Origin: Siphonodentalium dalli
Taxonomy: Eukaryota > Mollusca > Scaphopoda > Gadilida > Siphonodentaliidae
Length of the DNA: 64,000 nt
Direction: 5' to 3'
Assembly: GCA_032622095.1 (NCBI GenBank)
Contig: CP136061.1
Location: forward strand, 83,862,324-83,926,323
The notes below the pieces were generated by a model. That model was not told where the DNA came from, made no database searches, and saw nothing but the letters and a program-made list of their open reading frames with translations. Shown here piece after piece: positions 52,761-64,000 of this stretch; position 1 is the stretch's first letter; the number at the start of each line of letters is the position of its first letter. Made by a program: the position numbers and the translations under genes.

Positions 52761-54769
52761 TATTAATTTTTGTTGCATGATGTGGGTGGTAGGAGCAAAC
52801 TTCCCTCTGATGTACATGTATATACACATTATTTTGCGAACCAATCTTCAACATCTTTAAAAATAGACTTTACCTAAGAACTATCGTAGAAAATATGGAT
52901 AATAGTTGTGCCTTTTGTCCGATTCCTCTTACATGATTTATCTGTTTCTATGCGCATGTTTTTCAGTAGATTATTCGTTCTAATGATCCTAGTTATTTTA
53001 CGACACTAGAACCAACGAATATAGTATCTGGTTGTAGTTTGCCAGGGTTCGATAGTATTTGCTTCCATGTGAGGTTTATACTTAAAGACATATTATGTAC
53101 TTGTCCGGGTCCGTGAAACTGATCAGTTAGTATTCAGGCGCTAAGACAACTGGAGGAATGTAACATTCTACTAAGATAACTGAAAATTTGAAGCAAATCG
53201 ACCGTACCACTCCATAGAAAACATCGTCAGAACTACGCTCAATTGTAAATATTTACTACTCGATTCGGGACGCATCTATCGGCGATAAACTAACGAAAAC
53301 GATTTCTTCATCGAGAGTCACTGCATGTAATTCATATATAAGAATGGCGGTGTGTGTTGTTTATTTGAATATACTATTTGTAAGACTTACTACTTTGAAC
53401 AAGTTTATTCTCCATTTATATTTGATCGCCTTACTGGAGTGTTTCACGTCACTTTAACTCGTTGTTCCAGTGGCAGCTTTCGTCGATATAACTCATACTC
53501 GATTGGGAGTATTTTAAAGACAGTGGCAGTATAGTACTGGGATGTTATGTGGACTATGTTATACCAATGCCGAACAGCATACGTTACTAAGGCAATAAGC
53601 ACATTACGGATTGACCAAAACATGCCCTCTCCTTATAGCAACCGTGAAGTTAGAAGTGCTGTTGGCAGACGACACAATGAACCGTAAGAATATATCGCTC
53701 AATAAGATGCCGCGTCTGATTTTTCACTATCGCTTGTAGGTGTTATATATCAGAGAACAATTAGGTCGGACAGATGACCCCATCAATAGGAGGTTTTGTT
53801 TGTCAAATATTGACTTTCAAACTAGTGAGTTTTAACACGATCTAAATTTCTGACAGCCCAGCACAAAGTTCAATGATCTTCTCTGGTAATAAAAAGCTTT
53901 CTCATTTGTCAGCTTCTGTGCTCGGTTTCGACGTATTACGTATGCTTATCTTGACGCCTGTGAGATACGAATGATGTGATTGCAAGTATGTTTTCATTGC
54001 CTGGTAAGCTGAAAATTTATCTATAATAGCTGAATGTGGATATTGTGTTAATTTGAAACAAGAGAGATAATCCAAAATCAATTTTCATAAAAAATATATA
54101 TAATACATTCCCCTCTAATTCGATACCATGTTTGTTTTTTGTGACGAAATAGCATGTTTCGAACAATGTGACTTATTAGTCTTGATGGCACGTGGTCGTC
54201 CAGTCAATTCACATTCAATTTTTCTATAATATTGTAATGAAGGAGTGATTGAATTGCATGGCAATGTCATTTAGAAAGGCATTATTAAAGGAAATAAGCT
54301 GGCGCAAAATGTTGCACAACAATTTTTATCTGGAGACTGTTCATGTTCTGCAATATTATTGCAATCTGGCTGGGCACTGGGATGCGGATCCCAAAGTTTT
54401 CTCCAAAACAGGGAAAATTCAACTGTCATATTTAACTATAATATATAGTAGTTGAATTCAGGATGTTCCTGATCTGATGGTGATTGCATGTATGTTTTCA
54501 TTGCCTGGTAAGCTGAAAATTGGCTCAGGAAATTAAGACTTAGTGGGTATCAAATCGGAACGGACATCTTTAACGCAAGCCAGGATCTGAGCTAAAATAT
54601 TATAACAGTTCTAAAAGTTAGAAAGATCTCTTTGGCTCACGAAAGGGTAGAAAATTCAGGGGAATTCGATATGCAGCGAAACTGAGAAATTATAGAAAAC
54701 AATATGATGCTGCGTTTTCTTAACGGCATTATGTTTGCCCTAATATTATTATTGACATAGCACAGGACC
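52761..54769. repeat. Unit interior with a 41-bp direct repeat
   Basis: Mostly unrecognised AT-rich DNA. A 41-bp sequence occurs at 53977-54017 and again at 54481-54521 in the same orientation with one mismatch, 504 bp apart. It contains CATTGCCTGGTAAGCTG. The pair recurs in unit 2 at +5102. No open frame here resembles a known domain. Confidence 0.7.
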
Positions 54770-54922
54770 CACCAACAGGTAGTAGGTGATTTTCTGGGAC
54801 CCACTAATAGGATCACTTTACCATGGCTGTTGTAGCGGCACAGTAAGTGGTTTTCTGAGGGGCCACTAAGGGACCACTTTACCATGGCTGCAGTTGTAGC
54901 GGCACAGTAAGTGGTTTTCTAT
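54770..54922. repeat. Short minisatellite (~64-bp period)
   Basis: About 2.3 imperfect copies: GTTGTAGCGGCACAGTAAG starts at 54829 and again at 54893, and a more diverged copy precedes them. Each full copy contains GACCACTTTACCATGGCT. The array ends 15 bp from the EGF-like exon, on its donor side. It is repeated in unit 2 at 59872-60024. Confidence 0.75.
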
Positions 54923-54937
54923 AATGATTTAACTTAC

Positions 54938-55043
54938 CGGTCCTATCGAACGGAATGCAGTGGTACCCCGTAACACTGTTGTAACTCGGCGAACATATCG
55001 ATTTCTCACCACAGGGAGAGCTGATGCATGGATGTGAGGGTTC
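54938..55043 (-). CDS. EGF-like exon, copy 1 (lectin gene)
   Basis: The 106-nt exon lies between a strong acceptor (ATTCCTTCTTCTAG) and a consensus donor (G followed by GTAAGT). It translates to a Cys-x4-Cys-Gly-x4-Cys pattern (PCISSPCGEKSIC), then TGYHC. These are the first four cysteines of an EGF-like repeat; the last two of the usual six are absent from this exon. It starts in phase 0, since an in-frame TAG lies just upstream and fixes the start, and ends in phase 1. It therefore joins the Thr-rich exon 3.55 kb downstream in frame. Such modules mediate extracellular protein interactions. No signal-peptide exon was identified upstream. Short length limits certainty. Confidence 0.58.
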
Positions 55044-55574
55044 CTAGAAGAAGGAATAGTATGTATGTCACTATTGTCATATCCTAATACCAATACTGTA
55101 GCTGTATGCAACTATTATAGATACATGTTCCTGATTTATACAGAAACTATGAGATTGTGCAAGGGACGTGGTTAGAGGAGTGTCCGCCGTTGACATTTTT
55201 CAACAATTTAAAACGATATGAGGTGTGTAATTACCAACAAGTAATAATAATGACCAGTTTTATGTAGCGATTAACCAATTACTTGCTCTAACACGCTTGG
55301 TACAATATTACCCCAGTCATTTGTATAAGCCAACCAATTAACCGGCTGCAGCCATTGCAGGTGCTGCTCTAGTTTTGTCAGAACATGCTCTGATGCTCAT
55401 CAGTATAACAAGCTGATTGGTATTCGTTTAACTCATGAGTGATACGAAGCCAACACAGTACGAGCAACCTTACTCAAGGGTCACAACTTGGCGCGGGTTT
55501 TGAAACAGCGAGCAATTCAACAATTGCATGTCGCTCAAAGCGGCCAAGCCACTGATGTGTGAAGACCCAATGAC
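55044..55574. other. Unit interior, nothing recognised
   Basis: Holds the polypyrimidine tract of the EGF-like exon (minus strand) next to 55044. Otherwise no exon, RNA gene or repeat was found; the same holds for 60146-60676. Confidence 0.5.
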
Positions 55575-55660
55575 CGGCGAGGCGCTGCGAACCCATATCG
55601 ATGTGTTTACAGCGAAGACAAGTCCGACACGCTGACCACTGGACCACAGAGCTCCACAGT
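55575..55660 (-). repeat. tRNA-derived SINE remnant
   Basis: On the minus strand an A-box-like TGGTCCAGTGG (55636-55646) is followed by a B-box-like GGTTCGCAGC (55584-55593). These match the internal RNA polymerase III promoter of tRNA-derived SINEs, although their spacing of about 53 bp is wider than in most tRNAs. The region does not fold as an intact tRNA gene by eye. It is repeated in unit 2 at 60677-60762. Confidence 0.5.
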
Positions 55661-56096
55661 ATTGGTCAACAAGCCGTTGAGGCTCTTATTAAGTGCTTTC
55701 CTCGGAAAATAAATGTTACCCCAGGTATATTGGAATAGATACAAGCGGAATAAAGCAGACGGGTTATGTTTCTGTATGATCCGATTTAGAAAGAGTTTAG
55801 ATGAAGGGAATGGAAAGAGAAATTGAGTGCAGGAAATAGACGGAAAGCGCAATTGAACTTACATTTAGTGGCAGAATAAAATTTAATGCCACTGAATTTT
55901 TGGTAGAATACAATACTTCACACAGAAATAACGGAGAATTAAATCATGTTATATTGTTCTCAATTTTGTCACAAGGCGAAGAAAATTAAAATTAAAAACA
56001 TTTCTAGTATGATCACTCCACGACCCATTTGGAGAATATTGCTAACGGCGAGTAGCCATGAACATTTACATCAAGTGAGCTACACATTAACAGTGT
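55661..56096. other. Unit interior, nothing recognised
   Basis: AT-rich DNA between the SINE remnant and the palindromic element. Short open frames on both strands show no domain, signal peptide or credible splice context. The unit 2 counterpart is 60763-61198. Confidence 0.5.
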
Positions 56097-56580
56097 GGGG
56101 CATCACGTGGTTTCAAGTTGATGAGTACCACGCATTCAAAATGGCTGAGGCGATCGAAAACGCGATCAGAAACGAGGAAAATGGGTAATAAACAAAGATA
56201 TTACATAGTATTTTGTCAGCTACGAGCAGATGCTATACTATTTTCCAAACAAGCTGATACATCATTTGTGTTCAAATTCACATTTATTTGCTGTAACATT
56301 CTGACCAAAGTTGTTTGTCGAAGGATTCTCCAAGATGTATGGACTGGTGTATTCCACGAACCTCTGACTAGCAACTTTGGTCAGAATGTTATATAAAAGC
56401 ACTGAATATATCCGAACAAATAAGGTATCAACTTGTTTAAAACATAAACTAGCATATGCTGGTAACAGTAAAAATGCTATATTTTGTGTCAGTTCCTCAT
56501 ATATTATGTTATTTGTGCGTTTGTATCAGCCTCGGCCATTTTGTATGCGTGGTATTCACCTCAAAACCACATGATTCCCC
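56097..56580. mobile_element. 484-bp imperfect palindrome (fold-back element), copy 1
   Basis: The ends read inward as GGGGCATCACGTGGTTT and, from the other side, GGGGAATCATGTGGTTT. Both arms then carry TACCACGCATWCAAAATGG and, nearer the centre, AACAAGYTGATAC blocks. At the centre is a perfect 20-bp inverted repeat (56294-56313 and 56372-56391) around a 58-bp loop. The centre of the hairpin coincides with the centre of the element, so almost the whole length is one fold-back. There is no transposase. It ends 32 bp before the tandem-unit boundary. Confidence 0.72.
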
Positions 56581-59500
56581 GTCGTGATTATAGTCGAATG
56601 CGATTGTTATAGTTCACTAGCATGGTTGCCTGGCGTTGCCCAGGTTGAAGTGATGTAAAACCCTTTACTCTGGACATCATTTTGTGTGAATAAAGAATAT
56701 TCTTGCTCAAAATATTACACGTATTCTCATAAATTGTATATCCAAGTGGCACCATAAAACGTCATTCTTATACGTGGATTAAAAGTAGTGGCTCATCTTG
56801 TCGGAGTGATTGTCACTTTGTTTATCGCGATTAATTCGTCCCACAAATATAGAATTATTTATTTATTTACAACTGAGCGTACTTCAGACGTTATCGATTT
56901 TTTAAGTCGTACAGACGACGTGGTTGGAATTCACTTCTGTTTTGTTTTTGTTTTTGCTTGTTTGTTTCTTAAATATTTTTATTGAGATCAAAACATTAGT
57001 TCAAAAAGACGACAATTATCGTTATCATATCTCCATGAGTATATAGATGTTTCAAATAAATGTCCAAGCGCTCCTCTGTCCGTGGTATTATACTGACCAA
57101 TTATTATCAGTTTAAAGCACGACACAGAGATATTTTGAGTTGTTTATGTTAGACTGTGCGTATGTTCTAATCAGATGTACACTTTTCATGTGCCAGTATT
57201 GAATAATCCTGAAAAGTCATGTTACTGACTGTATCTTTTATATTAGAAGAAACCATCTTTGACTGCACACTGTGACCACTATTTTTGAACAAGCCTTCCA
57301 TACATTTCCATCTCTGTTGACAAATTGTATCTTTTTGTTGAAAATATCTGGAATTGGAAAGACTCAATTTAGTTATATACATTATGCCATCCTCTGACAA
57401 TTTAATGTCTCTCATTTTGCAAGCTTATATGTATCTCTTACATAGAATGATAAATAAATTGTTAATGCTTTCTTCTATATATCTACCAGTTTTTGATAGC
57501 TCACTATATGTTCCCCTGATTCCCGTCCGCATAGAAATATGACCGTTGAGAAGATTTAGTTGTTCAAGTGACTTAATGCGGTCACCATTTGTCGAGGTTT
57601 TAAACGCCAAAAATTCCTTAGAACGGATCATGGAGATGACTACATGACTCTATCCCTGGCCCAAACGACACCAAATGTGGCACCTTTTACCCACGTGAGT
57701 TGATTAATCGTATCATTGGAGAAGAACGTGTATGCATTTGGTGGAAATTAGTGCTAAACATATTTGTTTAAGCTTTGGTGTCCCTTCCTCGCCATTCATA
57801 ACTCGAACTGTGGCACTTTTGACATATTTAAAGTACGCCCATCAGATGATCAATGTGGTAGTTATTAATTTTTGTTGCATGATGTGGGTGGTAGGAGCAA
57901 ACTTCCCTCTGATGTACATGTATATACACATTATTTTGCGAACCAATCTTCAACATCTTTAAAAAAAGACTTTACCTAAGAACTATCGTAGAAAATATGG
58001 ATAATAGTTGTGCCTTTTGTCCGATTCCTCTTACATGATTTATCTGTTTCTATGCGCATGTTTTTCAGTAGATTATTCGTTCTAATGATCCTAGTTATTT
58101 TACGACACTAGAACCAACGAATATAGTATCTGGTTGTAGTTTGCCAGGGTTCGATAGTATTTGCTTCCATGTGAGGTTTATACTTAAAGACATATTATGT
58201 ACTTGTCCGGGTCCGTGAAACTGATCAGTTAGTATTCAGGCGCTAAGACAACTGGAGGAATGTAACATTCTACTAAGATAACTGAAAATTTGAAGCAAAT
58301 CGACCGTACCACTCCATAGAAAACATCGTCAGAACTACGCTCAATTGTAAATATTTACTACTCGATTCGGGACGCATCTATCGGCGATAAACTAACGAAA
58401 ACGATTTCTTCATCGAGAGTCACTGCATGTAATTCATATATAAGAATGGCGGTGTGTGTTGTTTATTTGAATATACTATTTGTAAGACTTACTACTTTGA
58501 ACAAGTTTATTCTCCATTTATATTTGATCGCCTTACTGGAGTGTTTCACGTCACTTTAACTCGTTGTTCCAGTGGCAGCTTTCGTCGATATAACTCATAC
58601 TCGATTGGGAGTATTTTAAAGACAGTGGCAGTATAGTACTGGGATGTTATGTGGACTATGTTATACCAATGCCGAACAGCATACGTTACTAAGGCAATAA
58701 GCACATTACGGATTGACCAAAACATGCCCTCTCCTTATAGCAACCGTGAAGTTAGAAGTGCTGTTGGCAGACGACACAATGAACCGTAAGAATATATCGC
58801 TCAATAAGATGCCGCGTCTGATTTTTCACTATCGCTTGTAGGTGTTATATATCAGAGAACAATTAGGTCGGACAGATGACCCCATCAATAGGAGGTTTTG
58901 TTTGTCAAATATTGACTTTCAAACTAGTGAGTTTTAACACGATCTAAATTTCTGACAGCCCAGCACAAAGTTCAATGATCTTCTCTGGTAATAAAAAGCT
59001 TTCTCATTTGTCAGCTTCTGTGCTCGGTTTCGACGTATTACGTATGCTTATCTTGACGCCTGTGAGATACGAATGATGTGATTGCAAGTATGTTTTCATT
59101 GCCTGGTAAGCTGAAAATTTATCTATAATAGCTGAATGTGGATATTGTGTTAATTTGAAACAAGAGAGATAATCCAAAATCAATTTTCATAAAAAATATA
59201 TATAATACATTCCCCTCTAATTCGATACCATGTTTGTTTTTTGTGACGAAATAGCATGTTTCGAACAATGTGACTTATTAGTCTTGATGGCACGTGGTCG
59301 TCCAGTCAATTCACATTCAATTTTTCTATAATATTGTAATGAAGGAGTGATTGAATTGCATGGCAATGTCATTTAGAAAGGCATTATTAAAGGAAATAAG
59401 CTGGCGCAAAATGTTGCACAACAATTTTTATCTGGAGACTGTTCATGTTCTGCAATATTATTGCAATCTGGCTGGGCACTGGGATGCGGATCCCAAAGTT

Positions 59501-60039
59501 TTCTCCAAAACAGGGAAAATTCAACTGTCATATTTAACTATAATATATAGTAGTTGAATTCAGGATGTTCCTGATCTGATGGTGATTGCATGTATGTTTT
59601 CATTGCCTGGTAAGCTGAAAATTGGCTCAGGAAATTACGACTTAGTGGGTATCAAATCGGAACGGACATCTTTAACGCAAGCCAGGATCTGAGCTAAAAT
59701 ATTATAACAGTTCTAAAAGTTAGAAAGATCTCTTTGGCTCACGAAAGGGTAGAAAATTCAGGGGAATTCGATATGCAGCGAAACTGAGAAATTATAGAAA
59801 ACAATATGATGCTGCGTTTTCTTAACGGCATTATGTTTGCCCTAATATTATTATTGACATAGCACAGGACCCACCAACAGGTAGTAGGTGATTTTCTGGG
59901 ACCCACTAATAGGATCACTTTACCATGGCTGTTGTAGCGGCACAGTAAGTGGTTTTCTGAGGGGCCACTAAGGGACCACTTTACCATGGCTGCAGTTGTA
60001 GCGGCACAGTAAGTGGTTTTCTATAATGATTTAACTTAC

Positions 60040-60145
60040 CGGTCCTATCGAACGGAATGCAGTGGTACCCCGTAACACTGTTGTAACTCGGCGAACATAT
60101 CGATTTCTCACCACAGGGAGAGCTGATGCATGGATGTGAGGGTTC
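60040..60145 (-). CDS. EGF-like exon, copy 2
   Basis: Identical by eye to copy 1, with the same acceptor and donor, exactly 5102 bp away in the next tandem unit. Splicing copy 2 to copy 1 would shift the frame (phase 1 into phase 0), so the copies could serve only as alternative exons, as starts of separate gene copies, or be unused. A third copy is expected just beyond the window. Confidence 0.55.
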
Positions 60146-61198
60146 CTAGAAGAAGGAATAGTATGTATGTCACTATTGTCATATCCTAATACCAATACTG
60201 TAGCTGTATGCAACTATTATAGATACATGTTCCTGATTTATACAGAAACTATGAGATTGTGCAAGGGACGTGGTTAGAGGAGTGTCCGCCGTTGACATTT
60301 TTCAACAATTTAAAACGATATGAGGTGTGTAATTACCAACAAGTAATAATAATGACCAGTTTTATGTAGCGATTAACCAATTACTTGCTCTAACACGCTT
60401 GGTACAATATTACCCCAGTCATTTGTATAAGCCAACCAATTAACCGGCTGCAGCCATTGCAGGTGCTGCTCTAGTTTTGTCAGAACATGCTCTGATGCTC
60501 ATCAGTATAACAAGCTGATTGGTATTCGTTTAACTCATGAGTGATACGAAGCCAACACAGTACGAGCAACCTTACTCAAGGGTCACAACTTGGCGCGGGT
60601 TTTGAAACAGCGAGCAATTCAACAATTGCATGTCGCTCAAAGCGGCCAAGCCACTGATGTGTGAAGACTCAATGACCGGCGAGGCGCTGCGAACCCATAT
60701 CGATGTGTTTACAGCGAAGACAAGTCCGACACGCTGACCACTGGACCACAGAGCTCCACAGTATTGGTCAACAAGCCGTTGAGGCTCTTATTAAGTGCTT
60801 TCCTCGGAAAATAAATGTTACCCCAGGTATATTGGAATAGATACAAGCGGAATAAAGCAGACGGGTTATGTTTCTGTATGATCCGATTTAGAAAGAGTTT
60901 AGATGAAGGGAATGGAAAGAGAAATTGAGTGCAGGAAATAGACGGAAAGCGCAATTGAACTTACATTTAGTGGCAGAATAAAATTTAATGCCACTGAATT
61001 TTTGGTAGAATACAATACTTCACACAGAAATAACGGAGAATTAAATCATGTTATATTGTTCTCAATTTTGTCACAAGGCGAAGAAAATTAAAATTAAAAA
61101 CATTTCTAGTATGATCACTCCACGACCCATTTGGAGAATATTGCTAACGGCGAGTAGCCATGAACATTTACATCAAGTGAGCTACACATTAACAGTGT

Positions 61199-61682
61199 GG
61201 GGCATCACGTGGTTTCAAGTTGATGAGTACCACGCATTCAAAATGGCTGAGGCGATCGAAAACGCGATCAGAAACGAGGAAAATGGGTAATAAACAAAGA
61301 TATTACATAGTATTTTGTCAGCTACGAGCAGATGCTATACTATTTTCCAAACAAGCTGATACATCATTTGTGTTCAAATTCACATTTATTTGCTGTAACA
61401 TTCTGACCAAAGTTGTTTGTCGAAGGATTCTCCAAGATGTATGGACTGGTGTATTCCACGAACCTCTGACTAGCAACTTTGGTCAGAATGTTATATAAAA
61501 GCACTGAATATATCCGAACAAATAAGGTATCAACTTGTTTAAAACATAAACTAGCATATGCTGGTAACAGTAAAAATGCTATATTTTGTGTCAGTTCCTC
61601 ATATATTATGTTATTTGTGCGTTTGTATCAGCCTCGGCCATTTTGTATGCGTGGTATTCACCTCAAAAACACATGATTCCCC
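61199..61682. mobile_element. 484-bp imperfect palindrome, copy 2
   Basis: Counterpart of the fold-back element in unit 1, offset by 5102 bp, with its central 20-bp inverted repeats at 61396-61415 and 61474-61493. One C-to-A change near its right end (61670) distinguishes it. Confidence 0.72.
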
Positions 61683-64000
61683 GTCGTGATTATAGTCGAA
61701 TGCGATTGTTATAGTTCACTAGCATGGTTGCCTGGCGTTGCCCAGGTTGAAGTGATGTAAAACCCTTTACTCTGGACATCATTTTGTGTGAATAAAGAAT
61801 ATTCTTGCTCAAAATAATACACGTATTCTCATAAATTGTATATCCAAGTGGCACCATAAAACGTCATTCTTATACGTGGATTAAAAGTAGTGGCTCATCT
61901 TGTCGGAGTGATTGTCACTTTGTTTATCGCGATTAATTCGTCCCACAAATATAGAATTATTTATTTATTTACAACTGAGCGTACTTCAGACGTTATCGAT
62001 TTTTTAAGTCGTACAGACGACGTGGTTGGAATTCACTTCTGTTTTGTTTTTGTTTTTGCTTGTTTGTTTCTTAAATATTTTTATTGAGATCAAAACATTA
62101 GTTCAAAAAGACGACAATTATCGTTATCATATCTCCATGAGTATATAGATGTTTCAAATAAATGTCCAAGCGCTCCTCTGTCCGTGGTATTATACTGACC
62201 AATTATTATCAGTTTAAAGCACGACACAGAGATATTTTGAGTTGTTTATGTTAGACTGTGCGTATGTTCTAATCAGATGTACACTTTTCATGTGCCAGTA
62301 TTGAATAATCCTGAAAAGTCATGTTACTGACTGTATCTTTTATATTAGAAGAAACCATCTTTGACTGCACACTGTGACCAATATTTTTGAACAAGCCTTC
62401 CATACATTTCCATCTCTGTTGACAAATTGTATCTTTTTGTTGAAAATATCTGGAATTGGAAAGACTCAATTTAGTTATATACATTATGCCATCCTCTGAC
62501 AATTTAATGTCTCTCATTTTGCAAGCTTATATGTATCTCTTACATAGAATGATAAATAAATTGTTAATGCTTTCTTCTATATATCTACCAGTTTTTGATA
62601 GCTCACTATATGTTCCCCTGATTCCCGTCCGCATAGAAATATGACCGTTGAGAAGATTTAGTTGTTCAAGTGACTTAATGCGGTCACCATTTGTCGAGGT
62701 TTTAAACGCCAAAAATTCCTTAGAACGGATCATGGAGATGACTACATGACTCTATCCCTGGCCCAAACGACACCAAATGTGGCACCTTTTACCCACGTGA
62801 GTTGATTAATCGTATCATTGGAGAAGAACGTGTATGCATTTGGTGGAAATTAGTGCTAAACATATTTGTTTAAGCTTTGGTGTCCCTTCCTCGCCATTCA
62901 TAACTCGAACTGTGGCACTTTTGACATATTTAAAGTACGCCCATCAGATGATCAATGTGGTAGTTATTAATTTTTGTTGCATGATGTGGGTGGTAGGAGC
63001 AAACTTCCCTCTGATGTACATGTATATACACATTATTTTGCGAACCAATCTTCAACATCTTTAAAAAAAGACTTTACCTAAGAACTATCGTAGAAAATAT
63101 GGATAATAGTTGTGCCTTTTGTCCGATTCCTCTTACATGATTTATCTGTTTCTATGCGCATGTTTTTCAGTAGATTATTCGTTCTAATGATCCTAGTTAT
63201 TTTACGACACTAGAACCAACGAATATAGTATCTGGTTGTAGTTTGCCAGGGTTCGATAGTATTTGCTTCCATGTGAGGTTTATACTTAAAGACATATTAT
63301 GTACTTGTCCGGGTCCGTGAAACTGATCAGTTAGTATTCAGGCGCTAAGACAACTGGAGGAATGTAACATTCTACTAAGATAACTGAAAATTTGAAGCAA
63401 ATCGACCGTACCACTCCATAGAAAACATCGTCAGAACTACGCTCAATTGTAAATATTTACTACTCGATTCGGGACGCATCTATCGGCGATAAACTAACGA
63501 AAACGATTTCTTCATCGAGAGTCACTGCATGTAATTCATATATAAGAATGGCGGTGTGTGTTGTTTATTTGAATATACTATTTGTAAGACTTACTACTTT
63601 GAACAAGTTTATTCTCCATTTATATTTGATCGCCTTACTGGAGTGTTTCACGTCACTTTAACTCGTTGTTCCAGTGGCAGCTTTCGTCGATATAACTCAT
63701 ACTCGATTGGGAGTATTTTAAAGACAGTGGCAGTATAGTACTGGGATGTTATGTGGACTATGTTATACCAATGCCGAACAGCATACGTTACTAAGGCAAT
63801 AAGCACATTACGGATTGACCAAAACATGCCCTCTCCTTATAGCAACCGTGAAGTTAGAAGTGCTGTTGGCAGACGACACAATGAACCGTAAGAATATATC
63901 GCTCAATAAGATGCCGCGTCTGATTTTTCACTATCGCTTGTAGGTGTTATATATCAGAGAACAATTAGGTCGGACAGATGACCCCATCAATAGGAGGTTT

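Larger units (their letters stand above)
51511..64000. repeat. Tandem duplication, period 5102 bp, 2.45 copies in view
   Basis: Unit 1 is 51511-56612, unit 2 is 56613-61714, and unit 3 runs from 61715 past the window end. Every landmark compared is offset by exactly 5102, so no net indel exists. Only a few substitutions were seen between units 1 and 2, for example an A/C at 51569, G/T near 52082, T/A near 52865, A/C near 54537, C/T near 55567 and C/A near 56568. At the left edge the copies share TTCACTAGCATGG, while the bases before it differ completely. Identity is thus close to 99.9%: a very recent duplication, or an assembly artefact such as unmerged haplotypes. Confidence 0.96.

Noticed and set aside
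55607-55852. 81-codon minus frame as a signal-peptide exon for the EGF-like gene
   Set aside because: It opens only from a TTG, runs into the SINE remnant, and has no clear hydrophobic leader or donor.
56118-56188. Possible first exon starting at ATGGCTGAGGC (about 56140) with a downstream GGGTAAT donor-like site
   Set aside because: The start-codon block is duplicated in inverted form at the other end of the palindromic element, so it is part of that element.

Overview
This is eukaryotic nuclear DNA, most likely from a lophotrochozoan invertebrate such as a mollusc. The reasons are intron-containing EGF-like, Thr-rich and C-type-lectin exons, abundant small non-autonomous elements, AT-rich intergenic DNA and a very large satellite array. 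The taxon is an inference. No prokaryotic gene, rRNA, functional tRNA gene or CRISPR array was seen.

Layout. (1) 1-43471 is a near-homogeneous tandem array entered mid-unit, so its left edge lies outside the window. Each unit is A-B-C: A is GC-tract rich, B is a 458-bp module with terminal inverted repeats next to TATA, and C is AT-rich. Long units of about 1350 bp contain B. Seven short units of about 890 bp lack exactly B plus one TATA. The array stops at the outer end of a B copy (43467 plus TATA). (2) 43472-51510 is single-copy-like DNA holding a minus-strand gene: a Thr-rich exon (50961-51383) and the first half of a C-type lectin domain (44380-44565), separated by a 6.4-kb intron. That intron holds a repeat-derived segment, a degenerate ~138-bp monomer family, a 526-bp TIR element and a 145-bp fold-back. 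(3) 51511-64000 is a near-identical tandem repeat of exact period 5102 bp (2.45 copies in view, continuing past the window). Each full unit carries a minus-strand EGF-like exon, a tRNA-like SINE remnant, a short minisatellite and a 484-bp imperfect palindrome.

Gene logic. On the minus strand the EGF-like exon ends in phase 1, the Thr-rich exon is phase 1-1 and the CTLD exon is phase 1-1, so they join in frame as EGF-like, mucin-like stalk, lectin. This looks like a secreted or surface adhesion/immune-type lectin. No second-half CTLD exon is visible between the first-half exon and the array, so the gene is truncated, decayed, or continues beyond more than 43 kb of satellite. Because the EGF exon is phase 0-1, two tandem copies cannot be spliced to one another in frame.

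The most notable observations are the satellite's present/absent TIR module together with an array boundary at that module's end, and the 5.1-kb exon-bearing tandem duplication whose breakpoint lies at a possible Helitron-like terminus. All calls come from reading the sequence; no database search was possible.
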